Below, one piece after another: positions 32,641 through 40,812 of a DNA stretch of 64,000 bases. Location: contig CADEEV010000015.1 in the NCBI GenBank assembly GCA_902826455.1, positions 32,594 to 96,593 of the forward strand, read 5' to 3'. A model generated the notes under the pieces. That model was not told the origin of the DNA, ran no database searches, and saw only the letters and a program-made list of their open reading frames with translations. The translations under genes were made by a program, and so were the position numbers. Source of the stretch: an uncultured Acidobacteriota bacterium (lineage in GTDB: Bacteria > Acidobacteriota > Vicinamibacteria > Fen-336). How positions within the stretch are numbered: the stretch's first letter is position 1; each line of letters begins with the position of its first letter.

Positions 32641-34286
32641 AGGGCGTGCGGAGCCCGGCCTGGCTCGCCACGCTGCTCGAGCGCTACCACTCCGGCGGCA
32701 GCCACCTGTTCCTCCTCCATGGCAACGTGCGCGACGTCCATCCCTTCGGCTCCGAGCACGTTCCCGTGGCGGAAGGCCTGCGACGCCTGTTCGCGCAGCG
32801 GGCGATCGTCGTCTCGTACGACGTCTCGGCCGGCTTCACGTTCCCCGACGCGGCCCGCGAGAAGGCCTTCCGCAAGGCCCTCGGCCTCAAGACGGGGGTC
32901 CTGCCGGCCGATCCCGCGCGGGCCCTGATGCTGATCGACGCGCTGCTCACGACCGACCGCGCCGCAGCGGGCTCGGTGGCGGTCGTCCTCGACTACGCCC
33001 ACACCCTGGTGCCGGCCGGTGGCGGCTCGGCCCTCGAGCGCCAGTCGATCACGACCCTCGCGCGCTGGGCGAGCGACCCGGGCGTCGAGCGGCGACGGCC
33101 CCTGGTGGTGCTGGTGGCGCCGTCGGCCGGCGAGGTCTCCGACGAGATCTTCTCGGGAGCGTCGGGCGCGGAGGCCATCGCGCTGCCCCGGCCGGACCTC
33201 GCGGCGCGGGTCGCGTTCCTCGACGAGGCCCGACTCCGGCGGCCGGGCCTGCGCTGGGAGATGACGCCGGCCCAGGTCGCGGCCGAGACCGGCGGCCTGT
33301 CGCTGGTGCAGATCGAGGACATCCTGCAGAGGGCCGAGGGAAGCGGAGCCGCCCTGGCGCGGCCCGCCATCGTGGCGCGCAAGATCGAGCTGCTGCGGCA
33401 GGAGTACGGCGAGGTGCTCGAGATCCTCGAGCCCAAGCACGACCTGTCGGCCGTCGGCGGCCTGGAGCACGCGGTCGGGGAGCTCAAGGAGATCGCGGAC
33501 ATCATGCGCCGCGGGCTGTTCGCCGCCGCGCCCATGGGCATCGTGCTGATGGGCCCGCCGGGCACGGGCAAGAGCTACCTGTCGGAGTGCTTCGCCAAGG
33601 AGTGCGGGATGCTGTGCGTGCGCTTCCGCCCCCTGCGCCAGATGTACGTCGGGCAGTCGGAGCGCAACCAGGAGAAGGCCTTCGCCGCGATCCGCGCCCT
33701 CGCTCCCGTGATCGTGATCGTGGACGAGTCGGACCAGGCCGAGGGCGGCAGCCGCGACGCGGGCGGCGGCGACTCGGGGGTCACCGAGCGCATGCGCGCG
33801 AGCGCCTTCAACTTCTGGGGCGACAACTCCCTGCGCGGCAAGGTGCTGCGCATCGACATCACGAACCGCATCGACCTCATCGACGCGGCCATGCGCCGCT
33901 CGGGCCGCACCGACGTCAAGATCCCGATCCTGATGCCCGACGAGCAGGCCCGTGCCCAGATCTTCCAGGTCACGCTGCGCAAGCACCGGATCCCGGCGGC
34001 CGTGAAGGACTTCGCGGCCCTCGCCAAGCGCACGGCCGGGTTCACGGGCAGCGACGTCGAGCTGGCCGTCACGACGGCCTGGCGCTTCGCGCTGCGCGAC
34101 GGCGCGACGGCCCTCGAGGACAAGCACCTCACCGCGGCCCTCGACGACCTGCTGCCGACCGCCCGCGACCAGGCCACGATCGATCGCATGACGCTGCTGG
34201 CCCTCGACGAGTGCCGGAACAAGCGGCTGCTGCCGCGCAACGCCGAGGCGATCCGCGCCGAGATCGCGGCGCGGCGGACGAGCTAG
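32637..34286 (+). CDS. Two-module AAA ATPase (degenerate N-terminal, active C-terminal)
   Basis: 549 residues. The N-terminal half (about 1-240) has an AAA-like layout with a Walker B-like VAVVLDYAHTLVP but no P-loop. The C-terminal half is a classical AAA module: VGGLEHAVGELKEIADIMRRG, Walker A LMGPPGTGKSYL, Walker B VIVIVDESDQAEG, arginine finger region RRSGRTDVKIPI, and the sensor/lid FTGSDVELAVTTAW. This resembles Ycf46/SpoVK-like ATPases. Substrate unknown. The 4-base overlap with the propeller gene suggests a stoichiometric partner. Confidence 0.88.
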   Translation: MKGVRSPAWLATLLERYHSGGSHLFLLHGNVRDVHPFGSEHVPVAEGLRRLFAQRAIVVSYDVSAGFTFPDAAREKAFRKALGLKTGVLPADPARALMLIDALLTTDRAAAGSVAVVLDYAHTLVPAGGGSALERQSITTLARWASDPGVERRRPLVVLVAPSAGEVSDEIFSGASGAEAIALPRPDLAARVAFLDEARLRRPGLRWEMTPAQVAAETGGLSLVQIEDILQRAEGSGAALARPAIVARKIELLRQEYGEVLEILEPKHDLSAVGGLEHAVGELKEIADIMRRGLFAAAPMGIVLMGPPGTGKSYLSECFAKECGMLCVRFRPLRQMYVGQSERNQEKAFAAIRALAPVIVIVDESDQAEGGSRDAGGGDSGVTERMRASAFNFWGDNSLRGKVLRIDITNRIDLIDAAMRRSGRTDVKIPILMPDEQARAQIFQVTLRKHRIPAAVKDFAALAKRTAGFTGSDVELAVTTAWRFALRDGATALEDKHLTAALDDLLPTARDQATIDRMTLLALDECRNKRLLPRNAEAIRAEIAARRTS

Positions 34287-34289
34287 CGG

Positions 34290-35072
34290 CTACTTCCCGG
34301 GGAGCTTGAACGTGATCGGCAGGCGGCAGAGCACGAGCTCGTCGCCGTCGGCGATCGGCGTCAGCACGCCGTTCGCGAGCTTCTTGCCGTTCAGGAACGT
34401 GCCGTTCATCGTGCCGATCTCCTCGGCCACGAAGAACTTCCCGTCCTTGATCACGAGGCGCGCGTGGCGCCGCGAGATGTTGCGGCTCTGGTCCTCGGAC
34501 GTGAGGTCCACCTCGGGGCGCATGCCGGTCACCGAGTCGTAGCGGCCGATCAGGGCGTCGCTCTTGAAGACCGGGAACACGTTGCCGCTGGCCACGGAGA
34601 TGAAGTAGCAGGCCGCCTCGGCCTGCAGCGTGCCGGCCGTGCCCTTGGGGGCCACGACCTCGCTCGCCGCCGCGACCCCGCCCGTGGCGCCGCTGGCCAT
34701 CACCTGCTCGAGCTGCTTGTTCGTCTCGCGCAGCCGGATCGAGTACTTGCGCAGCATGCGGATGGCGATCTCGGGGTTCGCCTTGATCATGTCCCCGAAG
34801 ACTTCGCTGCTGATGACGATGAGGTCGCCTTCCTCGACGACCTCGGCGGTGGCCGAGCGCGGCAGGCGCTCGAGGATCGCCATCTCCCCGAAGAAGTCGC
34901 CCTTCTCCAGGGTGGCGAGGACGGTGTCGCCGTCCTTGACCTTCTTCTTGATGGCGACGCGCGCCGACTGGACGATGAACATCTCGTCCCCGCCCTCTCC
35001 CTCGCGGAACAGGATGCTGCCCTTGGGGAAGTGCGTCAGGAATTTCGCGAAGGGGTTCTTTTCAGCAGCCAT
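34290..35072 (-). CDS. Cyclic nucleotide-binding plus FHA domain protein
   Basis: 260 residues. The N-terminal cNMP-binding domain (about 12-125) has GSILFREGEGGDEMFIVQSARVAI and KGDFFGEMAILERLPRSATAEV with the phosphate-binding cassette (GEMA...PRSA). The C-terminal FHA domain (about 180-255) has RNISRRHARLVIKDGKFFVAEE and GTMNGTFLNGKKL, which binds phosphothreonine. It joins second-messenger sensing to Ser/Thr-kinase signalling; no DNA-binding domain is present. It ends 3 bases from the convergent AAA gene and is last in a three-gene operon. Confidence 0.93.
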   Translation of the reverse strand: MAAEKNPFAKFLTHFPKGSILFREGEGGDEMFIVQSARVAIKKKVKDGDTVLATLEKGDFFGEMAILERLPRSATAEVVEEGDLIVISSEVFGDMIKANPEIAIRMLRKYSIRLRETNKQLEQVMASGATGGVAAASEVVAPKGTAGTLQAEAACYFISVASGNVFPVFKSDALIGRYDSVTGMRPEVDLTSEDQSRNISRRHARLVIKDGKFFVAEEIGTMNGTFLNGKKLANGVLTPIADGDELVLCRLPITFKLPGK

Positions 35073-35114
35073 CGCTTCAGAATCGCGCGCAGTGTAGCAG
35101 ATTCCGGAGCCGCG

Positions 35115-37004
35115 TCACCGCAAGGGTGCCAGGAGCACGAGTTGCTCCGAGAGCGCCGACCACTGCTCGCGAAGGCCCGACCCCACGAGCCACAGCGCCG
35201 CGGCCGCCCCGACGAGGCGGAAGGCCCCGCCCCGGAGCCAGAGCCGGCGCAGGCCTTCCCCGGCCGCGAGGCACACGAGGGGCGTGACGAAGAGCGGCTC
35301 GTGGCCGTAGCGGAAGACGTCCGGGATTCGCGCCCGCAGCAGGATCAGGCCGACGTAGGTCAGCAGCCAGGCGGCGGCGAGGAGCGAGGCCCGGCCGCGG
35401 CGCCAGAGGGCGCCGGCGCCCAGGACGGCGAGCGCGGGATGGCTCCACCCGAAGAAGACCCACGTCCGGTTGGCGGCCACGGGCCAGAAGCTCTCGGGTG
35501 GGAACCGGGCGGGGCCACCGGCTCCCACCAGGCCGAGCACGGGGCCGATGAAGTCCCGGTAGTAGAGCGCCAGGGAGAGCAGCGCGCCGGCGAGCCCGAG
35601 GGCCAGCAGCCGCGACGCGTCGCGGCGGCCTTCCGCTCCCCCGGCGACGGCCAGGAGCAGCGCGAGCCAGCCCACGAGCAGGGCCGTGTGGGTGAGGCTC
35701 GAGACGTAGGCGAGCTGGGCCGCCGCGACCAGCAGCGCGCCGGCCGCCCACACGCGGAGCTCCCGAAGCCGGTCCAGGTGCCAGGCCAGCCACGCCAGCA
35801 GCACCATGTCCAGGGCATGGCCCAGGAGCGCCGGGAACAGCGCCAGGCTGAGGCGCGAGGTGTAGACGGGAATGACCACGAGCAGGGCCGGTCCCGCGAG
35901 GCCCGCGCCGAAGCGCCGCGCCAGCGCGACGAGCGCGAGGAGCGGCACCAGCGTCAGGGCGGCGGCCAGCAGCTTGAAGCCCTGGATCCGCTGGTCCGGA
36001 GTGAGTTCGAGCAGGGCGAACGGCAGGTGGAACGCGACGGCGTACGGCAGCACCACCGTGCCCGCGAAAGTCGGCTTGCTCCAGGCGCCCTGGGCCCCGA
36101 TGGTCCGGGCCGGGGCTCGCAGGAACTCGAGTCCGGCATCGTGGATCGCGGCGCTCAAGCGCTCGTGGGTCGTCAGGTCCGCGTAGTGGAAGGCCGGGTG
36201 GTTGAGCGCCGCGGCCCGAAGCAGGAACGCGCCACACGCGAGCACCGCGACGATCCGGACCTCCCGGGCGGTCAGGGCGGCGCCCAGCCAGCGCCGTACC
36301 AGCAGTCCCGCGGCCACGACCAGGACGAACGCCTCCGGCAGCCCGGTGATCAGGCGGTGGACGAGCCAGGGATCCCGGGCGAGGCCGAAGGCGACCGCGA
36401 GAGCCGGGACCAATGCCACGAGCGCGGCCCCGCGCGGCCCCCAGCCGAACAGGCGGAGCGCTCCGAACACGAGCACGAGGAGCGCCGCCGCACGGAACCG
36501 GGCCGCGCCGGAGAGGCCCAGGCGGCCGCCGGCGCCGGCCTCCACCGCGAGCCAGTACATGCGGAGACCGTAGTTGCGGGTGTCGCCGGCCGCGACGCTC
36601 AGGCCCACGTCGACGCGCTGCGGCCGGCCGGGCGGGATGTCGATGCTCCGCTCGAAGGCGAGTCCCCCGCCACGCACCGGAAAGCGATCCACGACCGCGC
36701 CGTCCAGGCGCACGGCCGCGTCGCCGGGCTCGCGCAGGACGCGGGCGTAGCGGAAGCGGAGCGTCGCGGGGCCGCTCACGATCAGCGGCAGCCGGACGGC
36801 CGCGTCGTGGCGGCTCCAGTGGGAGGCCACGGCGTCCTCGATCTCGTGCTGCGGCGTGAAGCCCTGCAGATAGAAGGAGTCGCCGGGGCCGAAGACGAGA
36901 GCCGCCCGCGACGGCCCCGCGCTCCCGTGGAGCGCCGCGAGCAGCGCCGGCAGCGCGAGCAGCGCCGCCAGGAGGACGTCCAGGGCGAACGGCTTGGCCC
37001 TCAC
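35115..37004 (-). CDS. Multi-pass membrane protein with extracytoplasmic beta domain, unknown
   Basis: 629 residues. N-terminal helix (LDVLLAALLALPALLAAL), then a beta-rich domain (about 35-150; LIVSGPATLRFRYARVL, RVDVGLSVAAGDTRNYGLRMYW) that looks like a carbohydrate-binding or jelly-roll module. About twelve transmembrane segments follow. The external loop WSKPTFAGTVVLPYAVAFHLPF resembles GT-C-type transferases, but no DxD was located with confidence. GTG start overlaps the 458-residue gene (GTGA). Layout parallels 16619-18433. Confidence 0.6.
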   Translation of the reverse strand: MRAKPFALDVLLAALLALPALLAALHGSAGPSRAALVFGPGDSFYLQGFTPQHEIEDAVASHWSRHDAAVRLPLIVSGPATLRFRYARVLREPGDAAVRLDGAVVDRFPVRGGGLAFERSIDIPPGRPQRVDVGLSVAAGDTRNYGLRMYWLAVEAGAGGRLGLSGAARFRAAALLVLVFGALRLFGWGPRGAALVALVPALAVAFGLARDPWLVHRLITGLPEAFVLVVAAGLLVRRWLGAALTAREVRIVAVLACGAFLLRAAALNHPAFHYADLTTHERLSAAIHDAGLEFLRAPARTIGAQGAWSKPTFAGTVVLPYAVAFHLPFALLELTPDQRIQGFKLLAAALTLVPLLALVALARRFGAGLAGPALLVVIPVYTSRLSLALFPALLGHALDMVLLAWLAWHLDRLRELRVWAAGALLVAAAQLAYVSSLTHTALLVGWLALLLAVAGGAEGRRDASRLLALGLAGALLSLALYYRDFIGPVLGLVGAGGPARFPPESFWPVAANRTWVFFGWSHPALAVLGAGALWRRGRASLLAAAWLLTYVGLILLRARIPDVFRYGHEPLFVTPLVCLAAGEGLRRLWLRGGAFRLVGAAAALWLVGSGLREQWSALSEQLVLLAPLR

Positions 37005-38377
37005 GCCGTCTCGATCGACTGGAGCTCCGCGGGCAGGGGCACGTTCTGGAGGATCGCGCGCTTCTGGACTTCGCGGAACAGGGTGACCAGGAAGGTCTCG
37101 AAGCGATGGGCGATCTGCTGCAGCGCCGGCAGGCTGCTGCACTTCAGGATCTCGATGAAGAACAGCTCGAAGCCCGACCAGTCCCGGTACATGAGGTACT
37201 TCATGCTGGTGTCGTAGAAGCGCGAGATGTCGTCCTTCATGCGCGCCGCGTTGACCTCGTCGCGCTTCGCCTGGAAGTCGCGAATGGACTTGATGAGCGT
37301 CGCGAGGCCGTCGCGCAGCCGCACCGACTGCTCGAGCTTGGCCGTGAAGTCCCCGAAGATATCCTTGCCGCCGACGTCCGCGAAGGCCTGGGCGAGCTGC
37401 ACGACGGACTGCTGGAAGGCGTCCTTCAGGATCCCGTGGCTGTTCTCGACGCGGGCCCGGATGCCCTCGGTCTGGCGCGAGGCCGAGATGTCGAGGAGCT
37501 CCGTGTTGATGACCTTCTTGAGCTCGAGGGGCAGGCAGTACACGAACGAGTCGTAGAGGTCGTAGAGCGGCTGGCCCTCCTCGAGGGTGGGCAGCACCCG
37601 GCGCTCGAGGAATCCCAGCAACAGGCGGGTCTCCGAGGTGATGAGCGAGAAGATCAGCAGCGTGCTGCGCAGGCGTTCCTCCTCGGCCCCTTCGGGATCC
37701 GCGTACTCGAGGTAGTGCAGCAGCCGGAAGAACTCGAGGAAGGTCTTGGCCGCGTGCTTGCGGCGCACCGGGTCCTCGATCTTGCGGATGGTGGCGGCGA
37801 TCGCGGGGTTCGAGATGCGGTCGTGGATCGGCTTGAACTTCTTGTCGATCAGGAGCGAGAGCAGGTCGCTGCGCCGGATCTCCCGATGGATGAGCTTGCC
37901 GACGGCGGTGAACGTCGCGTACGGCATGCGCGAGAGACGCGTGAGATCCGTGAGCAGGACGTGGAGGTCCTCGAAGGCGTCGCGCAGCAGCACGAGCCCG
38001 CCCTCCGGGCTCGTCTGGCGCAGCAGCTTCTCGACGTAGGGGTCGACGACGTCGTCCTTCTTGAGGTAGCCCTCGACGTACTTGTCGAAGCGCGCGTGGT
38101 TCACCTGCTCCTCGGTGAGGATCGAGGTGCACAGGTTCACGACGCGCTGGATCACGTTGTCGACGAGGCGCAGCTCCTCGGACCAGTTGCGCAGGGCCAG
38201 CTGGCGCGTCTCGCGCTCGGACAGGGGCTGGTTGCGGATCCGGAAGAAGCGCTCGAAGCTCCGCAGCCACATCTCGATCTCGAAGAGATCGGCGGTCTTG
38301 CCGGCCAGGACCATCTGCTCCATCCACTGGCGCATCTGGCCCTTCAGGAAGTCTTCGGCGCGGGCGTCCTTTGACAT
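37001..38377 (-). CDS. Large helical cytoplasmic protein of unknown function
   Basis: 458 residues, almost wholly alpha-helical by composition, with no signal peptide or membrane segment. It opens with LKGQMRQWMEQMVLAGKTADLFEIEMW and contains DPVRRKHAAKTFLEFFRLLHYLEYADPEG near the middle and KYLMYRDWSGFELFFIEIL near the end. No catalytic motif seen and no family recognised. It starts the operon with the membrane protein and the cNMP/FHA protein, and its ATG lies 11 bases after a perfect TATAAT. Confidence 0.65.
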   Translation of the reverse strand: MSKDARAEDFLKGQMRQWMEQMVLAGKTADLFEIEMWLRSFERFFRIRNQPLSERETRQLALRNWSEELRLVDNVIQRVVNLCTSILTEEQVNHARFDKYVEGYLKKDDVVDPYVEKLLRQTSPEGGLVLLRDAFEDLHVLLTDLTRLSRMPYATFTAVGKLIHREIRRSDLLSLLIDKKFKPIHDRISNPAIAATIRKIEDPVRRKHAAKTFLEFFRLLHYLEYADPEGAEEERLRSTLLIFSLITSETRLLLGFLERRVLPTLEEGQPLYDLYDSFVYCLPLELKKVINTELLDISASRQTEGIRARVENSHGILKDAFQQSVVQLAQAFADVGGKDIFGDFTAKLEQSVRLRDGLATLIKSIRDFQAKRDEVNAARMKDDISRFYDTSMKYLMYRDWSGFELFFIEILKCSSLPALQQIAHRFETFLVTLFREVQKRAILQNVPLPAELQSIETA

Positions 38378-38388
38378 CGCGGAGGGTC

Positions 38389-38394
38389 ATTATA
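38389..38394 (-). promoter_or_regulatory. Consensus -10 TATAAT for the 458-residue protein operon
   Basis: Perfect TATAAT on the minus strand, preceded directly by TG, ending 11 bases before the ATG at 38377. No clear -35 at 17 bases; the TG may help as an extended -10. Confidence 0.55.
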
Positions 38395-38497
38395 CAGGCC
38401 GCTTCCCCGGGGCCTCCCGAGCCGGCCGCGGATCTGGACGCGGGCCGGGCCCCCACGGTAGACTCGTGGATTCTCTGGCCGTCCGAAAAGGAGCGCC

Positions 38498-38857
38498 TTG
38501 ATACTGAGCGACGTGCTGGGCCGGATCTCACACTGGTACCTGACCCGTCCCGCCCACACCCGCGTGCTGCTCGTCGTGGCGACGCTCGTGCTGCTGGGCG
38601 AGCTGGCCTTCAGGCGCTTCGCCCCGAAGTCCGCGGCCTACAAGGCCTGGACGAAGGTCTTCGAGACCATCGGCGTGTTCTGGACCGCCATCATCCTGTC
38701 GATCGTGTACTTCCTCTCGGTGTCCTTCGTGTCCTTCTTCATGAAGCTGTCGGGCAAGGACATCCTCGACCGGAAGATCGGGCCGGAGAAGAGCTTCTGG
38801 AAGGCCCACGAGCCGAACCCGCTGGGCCCCAAGGCGGCGATCCGCCACCAGTTCTAG
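38498..38857 (+). CDS. SxtJ-like small membrane protein
   Basis: 119 residues, TTG start with AAGGAG just upstream. Two hydrophobic segments (VLLVVATLVLLGELAF and IGVFWTAIILSIVYFLSVSFVSFFM), then a short hydrophilic tail with DRKIGPEKSFWKAHE. SxtJ family proteins of this size accompany NodU-type carbamoyltransferases in many genomes; the carbamoyltransferase follows 7 bases downstream. Role is unknown. Confidence 0.8.
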   Translation: MILSDVLGRISHWYLTRPAHTRVLLVVATLVLLGELAFRRFAPKSAAYKAWTKVFETIGVFWTAIILSIVYFLSVSFVSFFMKLSGKDILDRKIGPEKSFWKAHEPNPLGPKAAIRHQF

Positions 38858-38864
38858 GAGAACG

Positions 38865-40607
38865 ATGAACGTCCTGGGCCTGTCCTGCTTCTACCACGAC
38901 TCCGCGGCCGCGCTCCTGAAGGACGGCAAGATCGTCGCGGCCTGCCAGGAGGAGCGCCTTTCGCGCAAGCGCCACGACTCCGGCTTCCCCACGAAGTCCG
39001 TGAAGTACGTGCTGCGCGAGGCCGGCATCGGCGTCGAGGACCTCGACGCGGTGGGCTTCTACGACAAGCCGCTGCTCAAGTTCGAGCGCATGCTGTCGAC
39101 CTACGTCGCGACCTTTCCGCGCTCCTTTGCCTCCTTCCGCAAGGCCATGCCGCCCTGGGTCAAGGAGAAGCTGTGGATGCCGTCGCTGATCCGCAAGGAG
39201 CTGCGCCCCTACAAGGGGCCGATCCTGTTCGCCGAGCACCACATGAGCCACGCGGCCTCGTGCTTCCTGGTGTCCCCCTACGAGGAGGCCGCGATCCTCA
39301 CCGTCGACGGCGTCGGCGAGTGGGCCACCTCGAGCTTCGGCGTCGGCAAGGGCAGCGACATCACGCTGTTCAAGGAGATCCGCTTCCCCCACAGCCTGGG
39401 CCTGCTGTACAGCGCCTTCACCTACTACCTCGGCTTCAAGGTCAACAGCGCCGAGTACAAGGTCATGGGCCTGGCCCCGTACGGCAAGCCGGTGCACTTC
39501 GATCGCATCATGAAGGAGATGGTCCACCTGAACGAGGACGGCTCGTTCAAGCTGAACATGGACTTCTTCGCCTACGACTACGGCCTCAAGATGACGAGCG
39601 AGCGCTTCTCCGACTTCTTCGGCGGGCCGCCGCGCAAGGCCGAGACCTGGATGGCCGAGCGCGAGTTCGACATCGCGGCGTCGGTGCAGAAGGTGTGCGA
39701 GGAAGTCGTGCTCACCATGGCCCGCTACATCCACAAGGAGACGGGCTCCGACAACCTGTGCATGGCCGGCGGCGTCGCCCTCAACTGCGTCGCGAACGGC
39801 CGCGTGATCCGCGAGACGCCCTTCAAGAACCTGTTCGTGCAGCCGGCCGCGGGCGACGCGGGCGGCGCCGTGGGCGTCGCCCACTACCTCTACAACACCA
39901 TCGAGAAGCAGCCCCGCACCAAGGGCTGGACCCACGCGTACCTCGGGCCGGAGTACAAGGACGACGAGATCCAGCAGTACCTCGACGCCCGCGGCACGAA
40001 GTACAAGGTGCTCTCGGACGGGGACGTCACGCGCGCCACGGCCCAGCACATCGCCGACGGCAACGTGATCGGCTGGTACCAGGGGCGCATGGAGTTCGGT
40101 CCGCGCGCCCTGGGCGGCCGCAGCATCCTGGGCGACCCGCGCGACCCCAAGATGCGCGACACCCTCAACATGAAGATCAAGTTCCGCGAGGGCTTCCGGC
40201 CCTTCGCCCCCTCGGTGATGGCCGACAAGGCCTCCGAGTGGTTCGACATCGCCTGCGACAGCCCCTACATGCTCCTCGTGGCTCAGGTCCGCGACGGCAA
40301 GCGCGTGATTCCGGCCGTCACCCACGTCGACAACTCGGCCCGCCTGCAGACCGTGACCCGCGAGGAGAGCCCGCTCTACTACGACCTCATCGCGGAGTTC
40401 GAGAAGATCACCGGCGTCCCCATCGTGATCAACACCTCGTTCAACGTGCGCGGCGAGCCCATCGTGTGCACGCCCCACGACGCCTACATGTGCTTCATGC
40501 GCACCAACATGGACTATCTGGTCATGGGCCACTACATCCTCGACAAGAAGGAGCAGCCGCCCCTGAACGAGGACGTGGACTGGCGGACCCAGTTCGAGCT
40601 GGACTAG
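38865..40607 (+). CDS. NodU/CmcH-family carbamoyltransferase
   Basis: 580 residues. Transfers a carbamoyl group from carbamoyl phosphate via an adenylate. The N-terminal Kae1-like domain starts NVLGLSCFYHDSAAALLKDGKI and has the metal-binding HHMSHAASCFLVSP (about residue 125). Further motifs: AILTVDGVGEWATSS, GVALNCVANGRV, and the C-terminal domain with GWYQGRMEFGPRALGGRSIL and NTSFNVRGEPIVCTP. The acceptor is not determined; related enzymes modify O-antigen sugars, Nod factors or antibiotics. It is the centre of a three-gene cassette. Confidence 0.95.
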   Translation: MNVLGLSCFYHDSAAALLKDGKIVAACQEERLSRKRHDSGFPTKSVKYVLREAGIGVEDLDAVGFYDKPLLKFERMLSTYVATFPRSFASFRKAMPPWVKEKLWMPSLIRKELRPYKGPILFAEHHMSHAASCFLVSPYEEAAILTVDGVGEWATSSFGVGKGSDITLFKEIRFPHSLGLLYSAFTYYLGFKVNSAEYKVMGLAPYGKPVHFDRIMKEMVHLNEDGSFKLNMDFFAYDYGLKMTSERFSDFFGGPPRKAETWMAEREFDIAASVQKVCEEVVLTMARYIHKETGSDNLCMAGGVALNCVANGRVIRETPFKNLFVQPAAGDAGGAVGVAHYLYNTIEKQPRTKGWTHAYLGPEYKDDEIQQYLDARGTKYKVLSDGDVTRATAQHIADGNVIGWYQGRMEFGPRALGGRSILGDPRDPKMRDTLNMKIKFREGFRPFAPSVMADKASEWFDIACDSPYMLLVAQVRDGKRVIPAVTHVDNSARLQTVTREESPLYYDLIAEFEKITGVPIVINTSFNVRGEPIVCTPHDAYMCFMRTNMDYLVMGHYILDKKEQPPLNEDVDWRTQFELD

Positions 40608-40619
40608 CGAGGTTGCTCA

Positions 40620-40796
40620 ATGGCCTTTGAAGAATCGCGGGAGAAGTTCGGGATCATCGGCGAGCTGTGGGCCTTCATGAAGGTCCGCAAGAAGTGGTGG
40701 CTCGGCCCGATCGTGGTGATGCTGGCCCTGCTCGGCCTGCTGGTCGTCTTCACCCAGGGAACCGCGGTCGCGCCCTTCATCTACACGCTGTTCTAG
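40620..40796 (+). CDS. DUF5989-like small membrane protein
   Basis: 58 residues: MAFEESREKFGIIGELWAFM, then KVRKKWWLGPIVVML with one transmembrane helix running through ALLGLLVVF. The KKWW-L-P-I motif and length fit DUF5989 proteins, which are found directly after carbamoyltransferases of the SxtJ-associated type. GAGG lies upstream. It is too small for a simple length cut-off but its position and motif make it convincing. Confidence 0.8.
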   Translation: MAFEESREKFGIIGELWAFMKVRKKWWLGPIVVMLALLGLLVVFTQGTAVAPFIYTLF

Positions 40797-40812
40797 GCGC
40801 GGCGGAGCTCGC

